Shown here: positions 49,997 to 61,171 of the stretch, one piece after another
Position numbering within the stretch: the stretch's first letter is position 1
How the letters are laid out: each line of letters opens with the position of its first letter
NCBI RefSeq assembly: GCF_002958735.1
Contig: NZ_PPGH01000037.1
Span: 434,001 to 498,000 of the forward strand
Origin: Chromatium okenii
Lineage (GTDB): Bacteria; Pseudomonadota; Gammaproteobacteria; Chromatiales; Chromatiaceae
Direction of reading: 5' to 3'
Length of the DNA stretch: 64,000 bases
Made by a program: the position numbers and the translations under genes
Notes under the pieces: generated by a model
What the model was told of the DNA's origin: nothing
What the model saw: only the letters and a program-made list of their open reading frames with translations
Database searches by the model: none

Positions 49997-52631
49997 TCAA
50001 CGCGGCGGCGTGAGACTTTCGAGCCGGTCGTGAATGGCGCAGCGCAGACAGGTTAATGCGGTTTCGCAGGTGATTGGCGTCGCATCGCTATTGGTAATGA
50101 AAAACACGTCTTCAACTTCGCGCCGACCGTGGCGATTTTGGCGTTTTGCAACCGAATTCCGCATTGCTGAAACACTGCGCCAACTTCGGCGAGAATGCCG
50201 GGGCGGTCAAGCGTCGTTAACCGCATGATCGTGCGCTGATTAGGTGCATCAATTGCAAAACTCACGCGAGTTTCAATTGGAAAATGCCGATGCCGCCGCG
50301 AAGCAGCACGAGCCACCGCAATTCGTGCTTCCTGCTGCGCAGTAATAATTGCCGCCAATTTAATACGGATTTCTGCCATGCGCTGCGCATCATTAACCGG
50401 CGTTCCATCTTGATCGAGCACCTGATAACTATTAATTGCCATGCCGTCGCTGGTGGTCATCACTCGCGCATCCATAACGCTTAAACCACGTTGATCGAGC
50501 AGCGCAGTCGTATAGGCAAATAAATTAGTGCGGTCGTGGGTATAAATAAAAATCTCAGTCGCGCCGCGCAGCGTCACCGGACGAATCACAATCAATGGCA
50601 AATGCGCGGAATCAGCAGCGAGGATTTGCCGCGTTTGCCATGCGATTTCATCTGGCGAATGGTGGAGAAAATAATCCACGCTGAATTTCTGCCACAACGC
50701 CGCGCAAGCCGCTGAATCGCCGCCATAACGCGCCACCAGTCGCACTGCTTCTGCCTGCTTCTGCGCGATCAATTCGTCCTGCGCTTGCGGATTATCCAAA
50801 CCGCGCAGCAGCGCCCGCCGCGTACTTTGATACAGCTCGCGCAGCAGCGCATCCATCCAGCCATTCCAGCGGTCGGGATTGGTGGCGCGGGCATCGGCGA
50901 CGGTCAGCAAATACAGATAATCCAGCCGCATCGGATCGCCAATCTTTTCCGCAAATGCTTGAATCACTTCAGGATCGCTGATGTCTTTGCGCTGGGCAGT
51001 CATCGACATGACCAAATGCTGCTCGACCAGCCACGCGACCAAACGGGTGTCGAATTCGCTCAACCCGTGCAGTTGACAAAAATCCCAGACATCACGCGCA
51101 CCCAGCGTCGAATGATCGCCGCCGCGTCCTTTGGCGATGTCGTGAAATAACCCTGCGAGATAGAGCAATTCAAGTTTAGGAATACGTCGCCCAACTGCGC
51201 TGCACAGCGGAAATTCATCATCATGCTTGGGGCTGGCGAAACGGCGCAGATTGCGCACCAGCATCAACGTGTGTTCATCACGGTGTAAACGTGCAGCAAT
51301 CGTATTGCATTCGCCCACGATATTGGCAAATGCCGGAATATACGCAGCGAGAACGCCATAACGATTCATGCGCCGAATCGCTCCAGTGATACCAAAAGGT
51401 TCGCGCAGATTTCCATAAATAAACTGCGAGCGCGGAGATCAGCGCGAAAGCGATCATCAATGCGGTGGCGATTTTCACGAATTAACCGAATGGTGCTGGC
51501 GCGAACGCCGTGCAATTCAGAGCGGGTTTGTAATAAATGAAAAACTTCTAATAACGCAATCGGCGAACGTTGAAACACATTCGGCGCAGTCACTTCCAAA
51601 TAACCACTGCGCGATTGAAAACGTTTGTTAATGGGCTGCGGTGAAACCTCGGCATCATGCAGCAAAATGGCTTCTCGAAACAATTGCAGCAGCATTTCAT
51701 TGAGGCGATTGAGTTCCTGCACCGTGCGGTAATACTGCTGCATGAATTGCTCAACCGCGAGATTATTCGCTCCATCGCAAAAACCGAATTGCTCGGCCAA
51801 TGTCCGCTGATAATCAAATAACAGCCGATCTTCGTGGCGTCCGGTTAATTGATGCAGCGCAAAACGAATACGCCACAGCAACACTGTCCATCATGCAACG
51901 CCTGATGTTCGGCTTCGGTGAGAAAGCCGTGATTGACCAAATCATGCAGCGTTTCGGCAGCAAAATGCCGCTTGCAACCCAGCCAATCATTGGATGTCGC
52001 GCAGTCCACCGGGATTTTCTTTGATATTGGGTTCGAGGTTGTAAGCCGTGCCGCCGTATTTCTGCCAGCGCAGGCATTGCTCCTCGGTTTTGGCCGCAAA
52101 GAATTGTTCACTATTCCATAACTGTTCCGGCGCAATGGCTTCGCGCATTTGCTCAAACAGCGCCGGATTGCCGCACAGCCAGCGGGCTTCCAATAAATTG
52201 GTGATGACGGTGACATCTTTTGCCGATTCCGCCACACAATCGGCGACGCTGCGCACGCTGTGACCGATGTCGAGCCGCAAATCCCACAGCAGCGTGATAA
52301 ACCGCTCCAACGCATCTTGCAGCGCGGTGTCAATCTCCGGTTCGATCAGAATCAAAATGTCGATGTCAGACGCGGGTTGCAGCTCCTGCCGCCCGTAACC
52401 GCCGACCGCAATCAGCGCGGCAGCTTGCGTTTCACCAAAGTAGTCGTTCCAGATTTGGCGCAGCACGGCATCAATCTGTTGGCTGCGCTGGCGCACCAGC
52501 GTTGTGACAGGAACACCTTGATTGAATTGCTGAAACAGCGCCTGTTGATCAGCGCGGAGACGTTCTCGGTAAACCGTGAGCGGGTTAGTTGCGGGGGTCG
52601 AGCGCGGATCAGAACGCAGTGGATTGTTCAT
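49997..52631 (-). CDS. glnD: Bifunctional PII uridylyltransferase/uridylyl-removing enzyme (several frameshifts)
   Basis: Senses glutamine and (de)uridylylates PII to control nitrogen assimilation. Joined pieces give about 880 residues: nucleotidyltransferase IAVGGYGRQELQPASDIDIL near residue 80, linker PNIKENPGGLRDIQ, GYLEVTAPNVF, then NRYGVLAAYIPAF. The HD domain has AGLFHDIAKGRGGDHS, and two ACT domains close the protein (EIFIYTHDRTNLFAYTT; RLTTLDRPGILAEVGAVF). Breaks lie near 51990, 51880, 51405 and 50125. The last correction restores EVEDVFFITNSD and an end at 49997. Start ATG 52631 overlaps the map stop as ATGA. Confidence 0.88.
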
Positions 52632-53403
52632 GTTGAAACCGGATCATCGCGTTCCTCGGCGCGAAGCGTCAGGATTTCGTGTCCGTCGGGCGTGACCAGC
52701 ACGGTGTGTTCCCATGCGCCGAGAGGCTGCGATCTTTGGTGATCACCGTCCAACCGTCCGGCAACACTTTGATATAACGTTTGCCAGCGTTGACCATCGG
52801 CTCCACCGTGAAACACATGCCGCTTCAACACCAGCCCGTCGCCAGCTTTACCGTAATGCAGCACTGCGGCTCTTCGTGAAACTCGCGTCCGATGCCGTGA
52901 CCGCAGTATTCGCGCACCACTGAATAACCTTGTTTTTCCACAAACTTTTGAATGGCAAAACCAATATCACCGAGTGTTGCGCCGGGGCGAATCACCGCAA
53001 TTCCCAACTGCATCGCCTGCTGCGTGATCGTCACCAGTCGTCGCGCCAGCACCGACGGTTCACCCACGAAAAACATCTTGCTGGTGTCGCCGTGATAGCC
53101 GTCTTTAATCACGGTAATGTCGATATTGATGACATCGCCCTTTTTCAGACGCTTGCCATTGGGAATGCCATGACACACCTGATGGTTGATTGAAGTGCAA
53201 ATGGCTTTGGGAAACCCGCGATAATTCAACGGTGCCGCAATTGCGCCCTGCGCATTGATGTAGTCGTGGCAGCGTTGATCCAGTTCTTCGGTGGTCACGC
53301 CGGGCTGCACATAAGGCTCAATCATATCGAGCACATCAGCAGCCAAGCGACCGGCAACGCGCATTCGCTCGATTGCCTCCGGCGTTTTAATTTGCACACT
53401 CAT
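52628..53403 (-). CDS. map: Methionine aminopeptidase type I (three apparent 1-base deletions at the 3' end)
   Basis: Removes the initiator Met. Metal ligands and motifs are present: ICTSINHQVCHGIPNGK, INIDITVIKDGYHGDTSKMF (both Asp) and YCGHGIGREFHEEPQ (His). After that the frame is broken near 52855, 52818 and 52730. Repaired, it reads VLHYGKAGDGLVLK, FTVEPMVNAGKRYIKV, WTVITKDRSLSAQ and EHTVLVTPDGHEILT. Start ATG 53403, about 258 residues. It is divergent from rpsB, as in E. coli and relatives, and translationally coupled to glnD. Confidence 0.9.
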
Positions 53404-53639
53404 CGTTGGTTTATGAAAAATCGAGTAAGAAAGCGGGACAATTGCCCGTATTGAGTTGAGCATGGTATAAAACGCCGCGCAGCGCCGCAATCAACGCCAG
53501 TTTTGCGTTTCATAATGATGGCGACGCTGACACCAAGCGAAAAACTCGTTTTTCGCTTTATTTTTATCAGCAGCACTGACTGCGATTACCGTCCACACAC
53601 GCACCGACACATGCGACTGGGTGCCTTGAGATTCAACTC

Positions 53640-53696
53640 AGGTGGTCACATGGGGCGCGTGGAGGTCTCAACCCAAACCATTAGGAAATTAAGATT
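53640..53696 (+). promoter_or_regulatory. Candidate rpsB leader (S2 autoregulatory RNA)
   Basis: The segment GGTGGTCACATGGGGCGCG followed by TGGAGGTCTCAACCC, immediately before rpsB, resembles my recollection of the gammaproteobacterial rpsB leader to which S2 binds to repress rpsB-tsf. A structure comparison is needed. The map-rpsB gap (53404-53696) must also hold the two divergent promoters. Confidence 0.45.
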
Positions 53697-54439
53697 ATGA
53701 GCAATGTCACTATGCGCCAGATGCTGGAAGCCGGAGTTCATTTCGGCCACCAGACCCGCTACTGGAATCCCAAGATGGGCGCGTTCATCTTCGGGCATCG
53801 CAACAAGATTCATATCGTCAACTTGGAAAAGACGCTGCCGCTGTATCAAGACGCAGTCAATTTCATGGGGACGCTCGCCGCAATGGCGGCAAGGTGCTGT
53901 TTGTTGGCACGAAACGCGCTGCCCGCGATGCGATTCGTGACGAAGCACTGCGCTGCGGAATGCCATTTGTCAACCATCGCTGGCTTGGCGGAATGTTGAC
54001 CAATTTCAAGACCATTCGCCAATCGGTCAAGCGCCTGAAAGATTTAGAAGTCATGTTTGAGACCGGCACGATTGAACGCTTCAACAAAAAGGAAGCACTC
54101 GGTTTATCCCGTGAACGCGCCAAATTGGAGCAGAGTCTCGGCGGCATCAAGAACATGGACGGTCTGCCGGATGCGATGTTTGTGATTGATGTCGGTCACG
54201 AAAAAATCGCCGTCACCGAAGCCAATAAGCTCGGCATTCCAGTGATTGGCGTGGTCGATACCAACAACGATCCCAGCAACGTCGATTACGTCATTCCCGG
54301 CAATGACGACGCGATCCGCGCCGTGCAGTTGTACATCGCTGGCGCTGCCGATGCGATTCTCGACGGACGCAGCACCGCAGCAGCAATGGTTGGGCGCGGC
54401 GATACCATCATCATGGATGCCTCCGCCGGTCGGGAATAA
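53697..54439 (+). CDS. rpsB: 30S ribosomal protein S2 (one apparent 1-base deletion)
   Basis: S2 binds late to the 30S head and helps recruit S1. The N-terminal part [22 protein letters not shown] is complete. The frame breaks at about 53881, where GCC-GCA-ATG should read GCC-GCN-AAT-GGC (AANGGK). It resumes [30 protein letters not shown] and [10 protein letters not shown] to the stop at 54439. About 247 residues when restored. S2 is indispensable, so an error in the sequence is almost certain. Confidence 0.96.
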
Positions 54440-54451
54440 ACCTTTTTGATC

Positions 54452-54550
54452 AATCCCCCCCTGCCCCCCTTTTTCAAAGGGGGGAGAAGAAAGCCCAGTT
54501 CACTAAAGGGAGAGAAAAGCCCCCTTTGAAAAAGGGGGTTGGGGGGATTT
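54452..54550. repeat. GC-rich palindromic repeat, copy 4 (between rpsB and tsf)
   Basis: 99 bp beginning AATCCCCCCCTGCC and ending GGGGGGATTT, with two C-run/TTTTTCAAA/G-run hairpins. It fills most of the rpsB-tsf spacer, which is a single operon in relatives, and must be transcribed. Confidence 0.88.
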
Positions 54551-54582
54551 AAAATGCAGTCAAACATTTAGATAGGTGAAAC

Positions 54583-55469
54583 ATGGCGATTACAGCCGCA
54601 ATGGTTAAGGAACTGCGCGAGCGCACCGGCGTCGGCATGATGGAATGCAAAACCGCCCTCGTTGAAGCCAATGGCGACATCGAAGCTGCGATTGAAGCCA
54701 TGCGCAAATCCGGTCAGGCACGGGCCGCCAAGAAATCGGGCGCATTGCCGCTGAAGGCGTGGTGATGATTCAGATCACTGCCGATCAAAAACACGGCGTT
54801 CTGGTAGAAGTGAATTGCGAAACCGATTTCGTCGGCAAAGACGCTGGTTTCGTTGCTTTCGCCGAAGCCGTCACTGCGACTGCGTTGGCAAGCACTGCCG
54901 CTGATGTTGAGACGCTGGTGACATTGCCGCTGGTCACTGATCCAGCGATGACCGTCAGCGCAGCACGTGAAGCGTTGATTGCCAAGATCGGCGAGAACAT
55001 TCAAGTGCGGCGGTTGCTGCGGTTCGAGAGCGCGACCGGCGCATTGCACAGCTATCGTCACGGTGTTCGCATCGGCGTGGTCGTGGAAATGGAAGGTGGC
55101 GACGCGACGCTGGGGCGTGACATTGCCATGCACGTTGCCGCCAGCAATCCGCTGTGTCTCAGTGCCGAGCAGGTTCCGGCAGAAACGCTTGAAAAGGAAA
55201 AGGAAATTTTCCGGGCGCAGGCGCTGGATAGCGGCAAAAAACCGGAGATCGTGGACAAAATGATCGACGGACGGATGCGCAAATATCTGGAAGAAGTCAC
55301 GCTGCTGGGTCAGCCGTTCGTGAAAGACCCTGAACAGTCGGTTGAGAAACTGGTTAAGCAGGCTGGCGCGAAGGTGCTGGCATTTGCGCGGGTTGAAGTC
55401 GGCGAAGGGATTGAAAAGAAAACCGAAAACTTCGCCGAGGAAGTCATGGCGCAGGTGCGCGGCAGCTAA
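54583..55469 (+). CDS. tsf: Elongation factor Ts (one apparent 1-base deletion)
   Basis: Guanine-nucleotide exchange factor for EF-Tu. The N-terminal UBA-like domain [20 protein letters not shown] is followed by a break at about 54741 (one C missing before GCATTGCC). The correct frame then reads [25 protein letters not shown] with the conserved TDF(V) core. It continues with [26 protein letters not shown] and a C-terminal [17 protein letters not shown]. About 295 residues. It follows rpsB across a repeat and precedes pyrH. Confidence 0.95.
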
Positions 55470-55521
55470 TCGAACCAGCGCCAGCGGCGTTCACGCTTTC
55501 ATTTCCACGAGGTCATCGTCA

Positions 55522-56250
55522 ATGTCACAACCCGCTGTTTATCGTCGCATTCTGCTCAAACTCAGTGGCGAGGCGCTGATGGGCGCGGGAACTGACGGCA
55601 TTGATCCCGATGTGCTCGACCGGTATGCGCGAGACATCCGCGATCTGCTGGCGCTGGGCGTGCAAGTGGCGCTGGTGATTGGCGGCGGAAATCTGTTTCG
55701 GGGCGCAGGTTTGGCAGCGCGGGGCATGGATCGCGTCACCGGCGATCACATGGGAATGCTGGCGACGCTGATGAATGCGTTGGCAATGCAGGACGCGCTG
55801 GCGCGGTTGGACGTTGCAGCGCGAGTGCTGTCGGCATTGCCAGTGGCGCAGGTGTGTGAAAGTTATGATCGGCGGCGGGCGCTGCGGCATCTGGAAAAAG
55901 GGCGCGTGGTGATTTGCGCGGCCGGCACCGGCAATCCCTTTTTCACCACCGATTCTGCCGCGAGTTTGCGAGCAATTGAGATCGGCGCAGACGTGCTCAT
56001 CAAGGCTACCAAGGTTGATGGGATTTATTCCGCCGATCCGCTGCGCGATCCGACCGCAATCCGTTATTCCCGCATCAGTTACGATCAAGTGCTGCGCGAG
56101 GCGCTGCAAGTCATGGACACCACCGCCATCGTGTTATGTCGGGATCACCAGATGCCATTGCGGGTGATGAACATCAATGAACCGGGAGCCTTGCTGCGTT
56201 TGGTGCGCGGTGAGGACATTGGTTCGCTCGTTGTCAGCGAGAATTTTTAG
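55522..56250 (+). CDS. pyrH: UMP kinase
   Basis: Phosphorylates UMP to UDP; a hexameric amino-acid-kinase-fold enzyme. 242 residues starting at ATG 55522 with GAGG ten bases upstream; the open frame extends further upstream but over tsf. Motifs are [52 protein letters not shown] and [10 protein letters not shown]. The stop TAG is immediately followed by the frr ATG. Confidence 0.96.
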   Translation: MSQPAVYRRILLKLSGEALMGAGTDGIDPDVLDRYARDIRDLLALGVQVALVIGGGNLFRGAGLAARGMDRVTGDHMGMLATLMNALAMQDALARLDVAARVLSALPVAQVCESYDRRRALRHLEKGRVVICAAGTGNPFFTTDSAASLRAIEIGADVLIKATKVDGIYSADPLRDPTAIRYSRISYDQVLREALQVMDTTAIVLCRDHQMPLRVMNINEPGALLRLVRGEDIGSLVVSENF

Positions 56251-56808
56251 ATGATTGAAGATATTAAGAAAGACGCTGCCCTGCGCATGGGCAAAAGCAT
56301 CGAAGCCTTGACGCACGAGTTGGCGAAGATTCGCACCGGACGGGCGCATCCGTCGCTGCTCGATCACATCATGGTGTCCTACTACGGTTCGGAAATGCCG
56401 ATTCGCCAAGTTGCCAACGTCAACGCTGAAGATGCGCGGACGCTCGCGGTCGTGCCATGGGAAAAGAACATGGTGCAGGCGATCGAAAAGGCGATCATGC
56501 AGTCAGACCTCGGTTTGAATCCCAACACGGCTGGCACAGTGATTCGGGTGCCGCTGCCGGCGTTGACTGAGGAACGCCGCCGCGATCTCATCAAAGTCGC
56601 TCGCCACGAAGCCGAACAGACGCGGGTTGCCATTCGCAACATTCGCCGCGACGCCAATCACGATCTCAAAGAGTTGGTCAAAGATAAGATGATTTCTGAA
56701 GATGACGAGCGGCGCGGGCAGGAAAATGTACAGAAGTTAACCGATCAGTCGATCAAGGATGTCGATGCAGTGCTGGCCGACAAAGAACAAGATTTAATGT
56801 CGATCTAA
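56251..56808 (+). CDS. frr: Ribosome recycling factor
   Basis: Splits post-termination ribosomes with EF-G. 185 residues, the standard length. Family features are [20 protein letters not shown] near the N-terminus and [20 protein letters not shown] in the C-terminal helical arm. [14 protein letters not shown] and [19 protein letters not shown] complete the arm. It abuts pyrH with no spacer. Confidence 0.97.
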   Translation: MIEDIKKDAALRMGKSIEALTHELAKIRTGRAHPSLLDHIMVSYYGSEMPIRQVANVNAEDARTLAVVPWEKNMVQAIEKAIMQSDLGLNPNTAGTVIRVPLPALTEERRRDLIKVARHEAEQTRVAIRNIRRDANHDLKELVKDKMISEDDERRGQENVQKLTDQSIKDVDAVLADKEQDLMSI

Positions 56809-56838
56809 ACCTACTTTTCAAAGTTAATTCATACGCTT

Positions 56839-57627
56839 GTGGACACTGCGACTCCCGCTGTTTCCGTTACCGCCGAGCATAACGGCTCCATTCCTCGGCA
56901 TGTAGCGATCATCATGGATGGCAATGGTCGCTGGGCAAAACTGCGCGGACGTCCGCGCACCGTTGGTCATCGTGAGGGCGTAAAAAGCGTTCGTGCCGTG
57001 GTCGATGAATGCCTCCGGCGCGGCGTGAAGACGCTCACCATTTTTGCGTTTAGCAGCGAAAACTGGCAGCGCCCACGCAGCGAAGTCAACATCCTGATGG
57101 AGCTGTTTATGACTGCGCTGCGCGGCGAAGTCCGGCGCATGAACGAAAACGGTGTGCACCTGCGCATCATCGGCGAACGCAGCGCCTTTCCTGAAAAACT
57201 CCAGCGGCGCATTGCCGACGCCGAGGCACTCACCGCCCACAACACCGCACTGTTGTTGCAAGTCGCCGCCAACTACGGCGGACGCTGGGACATTACCCAA
57301 GCGATGCGCCGCTTGCTGATTGACGTGCAAGCAGGGCGATTAAATCCTGATTTACTTGATGAAACCACGCTCGCTGCTTATTTGTCTTTTCCCGATATTC
57401 CCGATCCTGATTTGTTCATCCGCACCGGCGGCGAGCAGCGGTTGAGCAATTTTGTCCTGTGGCAATCGGCGTATGCCGAGCTGTATTTCACCGATGTTCT
57501 GTGGCCAGATTTCAATGAAACGGCGTTTAGCGCGGCGCTCGACGATTTTGCCAATCGGCAACGGCGGTTTGGGCGCACCAGTGAACAAATTGAATCGTGG
57601 GTGACATTCAATGACCGAAGCAAATGA
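56839..57627 (+). CDS. uppS: Undecaprenyl diphosphate synthase
   Basis: The cis-prenyltransferase that elongates farnesyl diphosphate (from IspA-type enzymes) to C55 undecaprenyl diphosphate, the lipid carrier for peptidoglycan and the surface glycans made in the island above. 262 residues from GTG 56839. VAIIMDGNGRWAK holds the catalytic Asp, HREGVKSVR, FAFSSENWQRP, and FIRTGGEQRLSNFVLWQSAY the second conserved block. The 3' end overlaps cdsA by 17 bases. Confidence 0.96.
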   Translation: MDTATPAVSVTAEHNGSIPRHVAIIMDGNGRWAKLRGRPRTVGHREGVKSVRAVVDECLRRGVKTLTIFAFSSENWQRPRSEVNILMELFMTALRGEVRRMNENGVHLRIIGERSAFPEKLQRRIADAEALTAHNTALLLQVAANYGGRWDITQAMRRLLIDVQAGRLNPDLLDETTLAAYLSFPDIPDPDLFIRTGGEQRLSNFVLWQSAYAELYFTDVLWPDFNETAFSAALDDFANRQRRFGRTSEQIESWVTFNDRSK

Positions 57628-58549
57628 TTCGTTAGGAAAATCCCCCCAACCCCCCTTTTCCAAAGGGGGGCTTGACACCTCGCCCGTTGCAAAAGTAGGG
57701 CTTTCTGATTCTCCCCCCTTGGAAAAAGGCGGGCAGGGCGGGATTTTGTTACGCCTCCGCACTGCGCTGATATTGGGCGCAGTGGTTATCGCCGCGATTC
57801 TGTGGCTGCCGACGCCAGTATTTGCCATCGGCATGGCGCTGGTGCTGCTGCTGGCTGGAGTGGAATGGTGCAACTTGGCGGGATTGACGCAGCCGGCATT
57901 GCGGACGCTGTATCTCTTTGGTCTCGCGGCAGTGATGACGCTGTGCTGGTTCCGCCCAGAGTTTCAAATGGGATTGCTGGCGCTGGGCTTGCTGTGGTGG
58001 GCGCGACAAATGCTGTTGCTAACGCAGGTGCGCGACATCACGCCGCAGAGCGGGCTGCAACCAGAATTGTTATTGGTTGGTTTGGTGATTTTAGTTGTGC
58101 CGTGGATCGCATTGGTGGCACTGCATCAACTGCCGGTCGTCGGATCGTTGCTGGTGCTGTTTTTGATGATTCTGATTTGGAGCGCCGATTCACTGGCATA
58201 TTTTGCTGGGCGACGCTGGGGACGCACCAAATTAGCGCCGATCATCAGTCCCGGCAAAACCCGCGCTGGCGTTTACGGCGCATTGGCTGGTGCGGTGATT
58301 TGTAGCGTAGCGCTGGCGCTGTGGTTGAAGCTCGATGTGGTGGAAAGTATTCGCGTGCTGATGATTTGCAGCGCCAGCGTGGTGATTTCCGTCGTTGGCG
58401 ATCTGTACGAAAGTTTGCTCAAGCGCCAGCGCGGATTGAAAGATTCCGGCGATCTGCTGCCCGGTCACGGCGGTTTATTGGATCGCATCGACAGCCTGAC
58501 CGCCGCCGCGCCACTGTTTGCGCTGGGCATGATCTGGGTTTTTTCCTAA
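57611..58549 (+). CDS. cdsA: Phosphatidate cytidylyltransferase with a repeat-encoded N-terminal extension
   Basis: Makes CDP-diacylglycerol from phosphatidic acid and CTP in the inner membrane. 312 residues with about eight membrane segments. The C-terminal signature [20 protein letters not shown] followed by GLLDRIDS is complete, preceded by [18 protein letters not shown]. Residues about 9-46 are encoded by palindromic repeat copy 5 and read [12 protein letters not shown] and [13 protein letters not shown], a hydrophilic Pro/Lys/Gly linker placed before the first membrane helix. Without it the protein would have a normal length of about 270. Start ATG 57611 lies within the end of uppS. Confidence 0.94.
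   Translation: MTEANDSLGKSPQPPFSKGGLDTSPVAKVGLSDSPPLEKGGQGGILLRLRTALILGAVVIAAILWLPTPVFAIGMALVLLLAGVEWCNLAGLTQPALRTLYLFGLAAVMTLCWFRPEFQMGLLALGLLWWARQMLLLTQVRDITPQSGLQPELLLVGLVILVVPWIALVALHQLPVVGSLLVLFLMILIWSADSLAYFAGRRWGRTKLAPIISPGKTRAGVYGALAGAVICSVALALWLKLDVVESIRVLMICSASVVISVVGDLYESLLKRQRGLKDSGDLLPGHGGLLDRIDSLTAAAPLFALGMIWVFS
57638..57746. repeat. GC-rich palindromic repeat, copy 5 (inside the cdsA start region)
   Basis: 109 bp beginning AAATCCCCCCAACCCCC and ending GGGCGGGATTT, somewhat more diverged than the other copies. In frame with cdsA, free of stop codons in that frame. Confidence 0.85.
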
Positions 58550-58563
58550 TTCGGAGTAACGTC

Positions 58564-59757
58564 GTGAAAGGTGTAACCGTACTGGGTTCAACGGGTTCCA
58601 TCGGTGTGAGCACCTTGGATGTGCTGGCGCGACATGCCGAGCAGTTTCGCGTGGTGGCGCTGACGGCAAATCAGGATGTTGAGCGCATGGCCGCACAATG
58701 TCGTGAACATCGCCCAGCATTTGCGGTGATGGTCGATCCGAATGCTGCCGCACAATTGCGTGAACAGCTCGCCGATATGCCGCAGCGCCCAGAAATCCTG
58801 AGTGGCGTTGCCGGTTTGGAACAGGTCGCTGCGTTGCCAGAAACCGATTACGTGATGGCCGCGATTGTCGGCGCAGCGGGATTGCGCCCCACGCTCGCGG
58901 CGGCTCATGCCGGAAAACGAGTGCTGCTCGCCAATAAAGAATCGCTAGTCGTGGCTGGCGCGTTGTTGATGCAGGCAGTCGCCGCCAGCGGAGCGGAATT
59001 GCTGCCGATCGACAGCGAACACAACGCGATTTTCCAATGCCTGCCGCCCAATTTCGCCACCGGATTGGAGGCAGTCGGCGTCGAACGCATTTTGCTCACT
59101 GCATCGGGCGGGCCGCTGCGCGAGTGGCCGTTGGATCAATTGGCGAACGTGACGCCGGAGCAAGCCTGCGCGCATCCGACTTGGGCGATGGGGCGCAAGA
59201 TTTCGGTCGATTCCGCCACGATGATGAATAAGGGTTTGGAAGTCATCGAAGCCTGCTGGCTGTTTGGCACGGACACCGATCACATTCAGGTCGTCATTCA
59301 TCCGCAAAGCGTGATTCATTCGCTGGTGCAATATCAGGATGGCTCGGTGCTGGCGCAGCTCGGCAATCCCGACATGCGCACGCCGATTGCCCACGCGCTG
59401 GCGTGGCCGAAACGCTTTGCTTCTGGCGTAGCGCCACTGGATTTGTTCTCAGTCGGACGATTAGATTTTCAAGAGCCTGATTTAGCACGGTTTCCTTGTT
59501 TGGCGCTGGCGTTTCAAGCGGCGCAAACCGGCGGCACTGCGCCAGCGATTCTGAACGCTGCCAACGAAATTGCGGTTGCTGCGTTTTTAGAACGGCAGAT
59601 TGATTTGCCGGGCATTGCGGCAGTGGTCAGTGGCACTTTGGATGCACTGCCGTATGAAACGGTTGAAGGACAAGATGTTGATTTTCTATTAGATGTTGAC
59701 CGCCGCGCCCGTGCGCAGGCCGAGCAATTAGTACGCAACCGAGGAGTTTTAGCGTGA
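58564..59757 (+). CDS. dxr: 1-deoxy-D-xylulose 5-phosphate reductoisomerase
   Basis: Second step of the MEP isoprenoid pathway (DXP to MEP, NADPH-dependent), supplying IspA and UppS. 397 residues from GTG 58564, with CGGAG seven bases upstream. The upstream frame is open but overlaps cdsA. NADPH site [31 protein letters not shown], metal/substrate block [30 protein letters not shown] and [16 protein letters not shown] are all present. The stop overlaps the rseP GTG as GTGA. Confidence 0.97.
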   Translation: MKGVTVLGSTGSIGVSTLDVLARHAEQFRVVALTANQDVERMAAQCREHRPAFAVMVDPNAAAQLREQLADMPQRPEILSGVAGLEQVAALPETDYVMAAIVGAAGLRPTLAAAHAGKRVLLANKESLVVAGALLMQAVAASGAELLPIDSEHNAIFQCLPPNFATGLEAVGVERILLTASGGPLREWPLDQLANVTPEQACAHPTWAMGRKISVDSATMMNKGLEVIEACWLFGTDTDHIQVVIHPQSVIHSLVQYQDGSVLAQLGNPDMRTPIAHALAWPKRFASGVAPLDLFSVGRLDFQEPDLARFPCLALAFQAAQTGGTAPAILNAANEIAVAAFLERQIDLPGIAAVVSGTLDALPYETVEGQDVDFLLDVDRRARAQAEQLVRNRGVLA

Positions 59758-61124
59758 CGGACAACCTGTTATTCACTCTCGCCGCGTTCATCATTGCGCT
59801 GACCGTTTTAATTGCGGTGCACGAATTCGGACATTTTTGGGTAGCGCGGCGCTTGGGCGTAATGGTGACACGCTTTTCAATTGGCTTCGGCCCGACATTG
59901 CTGTCATGGCAGCGCAATCCCGAGACCACCGAATATGTGCTGGCCGCGATTCCACTCGGCGGCTACATCAAGATGCTCGACGAGCGCGAAGGCGAAGTGC
60001 CAGCGCATCAATTAGATCGCGCATTTAATCGCCAGCCAGTATGGAAACGTTCGGCAATTGTATTCGCTGGACCACTCTTTAATTTGCTATTTGCAATTAT
60101 CGCGTATTGGGCAATTTTCATGGTCGGCGATCTCGGTTTAAAACCGGTTATTGGCACGGTCGCGCCACAATCAATTGCCGCAAATGCGGGTTTTCAATCT
60201 GGCGATGAATTGCTGGTGATTGGCGAACAACCGGCGCGAAGTTGGGAAACGGCGCTGTTTGCTTTTGCGGTGGATGCGCTGGATGGCGCAGATTTGCCGG
60301 TGCGGGTGCGCGACGCCAGCAATTTGGAGCAAACCCGCTGGCTGCCCGGCGTGGAACTCGCGGCATTGGCAGAGGAACCGGATTTGCTCAATCGGCTCGG
60401 GTTGACGGCGAAACGTCCGCAACTGCCGGCTGTCATTGGTGAATTAGTGCCCGGCGAAGCGGCAGAGAAAGCGGGATTTGCCGTTGGCGATCATCTGCGC
60501 ACTGCCAACGGTCAACCGATTGAATTATGGAAAGATTGGGTGACGCTGGTGCGCGAGCACCCCGGTCAAGCGATTGCGGTAGAAGTTGAACGCCGCGATG
60601 GTTCACGCACCACGCTAACGGTCACGCCGCAAGCAAACGAAGTTGACGGCAAGGTGAGCGGACACATTGGCGCGGGCGTTGCAGTGCCTGATGGGTTGAT
60701 GGATGACTATCAAGTAGTTGTGCGCTACGGCGCAGGTGAGGCGCTGGGTCAGGCGGTCGGCAAAACGTGGGACATGAGCGTGATGATGCTGCGGGTCATG
60801 GGGCGAATGCTGACCGGCGAAGCGTCAGTGAAAAATCTGAGCGGTCCAATCACCATTGCCGAAATTGCTGGGCGCACTGCCAGCTCTGGTTTTGATGCGT
60901 TCATTAAGTTTTTAGCGGTCGTGAGTATTAGTTTGGGCGTATTGAATTTGTTGCCTATGCCGGTACTTGATGGCGGTCATTTGGTATATTTTCTCATTGA
61001 GCGTATTAAAGGCAGTCCAGTGTCTGAAACCATTCAACAGCACGCACAAACCGTGGGTTTTGTTCTATTGGCAGCGTTAATGGTACTCGCATTTTACGCT
61101 GATATTGTCCGACTATTGGATTGA
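59754..61124 (+). CDS. rseP: Site-2 protease RseP
   Basis: Intramembrane zinc metalloprotease that cuts anti-sigma-E factor RseA (sigma-E envelope stress response) and clears signal peptides. 456 residues with four membrane helices. The zinc site [11 protein letters not shown] is near residue 22, two PDZ domains in the periplasmic part (about 125-300; [21 protein letters not shown] and [18 protein letters not shown]), and the third ligand in [15 protein letters not shown] near 400. GTG start with GAGGAG eight bases upstream. Confidence 0.96.
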   Translation: MTDNLLFTLAAFIIALTVLIAVHEFGHFWVARRLGVMVTRFSIGFGPTLLSWQRNPETTEYVLAAIPLGGYIKMLDEREGEVPAHQLDRAFNRQPVWKRSAIVFAGPLFNLLFAIIAYWAIFMVGDLGLKPVIGTVAPQSIAANAGFQSGDELLVIGEQPARSWETALFAFAVDALDGADLPVRVRDASNLEQTRWLPGVELAALAEEPDLLNRLGLTAKRPQLPAVIGELVPGEAAEKAGFAVGDHLRTANGQPIELWKDWVTLVREHPGQAIAVEVERRDGSRTTLTVTPQANEVDGKVSGHIGAGVAVPDGLMDDYQVVVRYGAGEALGQAVGKTWDMSVMMLRVMGRMLTGEASVKNLSGPITIAEIAGRTASSGFDAFIKFLAVVSISLGVLNLLPMPVLDGGHLVYFLIERIKGSPVSETIQQHAQTVGFVLLAALMVLAFYADIVRLLD

Positions 61125-61171
61125 TTTCAGTTGATCTTCTCTATTGCCGCACCTTCAACGAGGACTCTATC

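Noticed and set aside
53697-54765. Programmed frameshifts in rpsB and tsf
   Set aside because: No slippery site or stimulatory structure was seen, neither gene uses frameshifting in relatives, and neighbouring genes carry the same kind of one-base loss.
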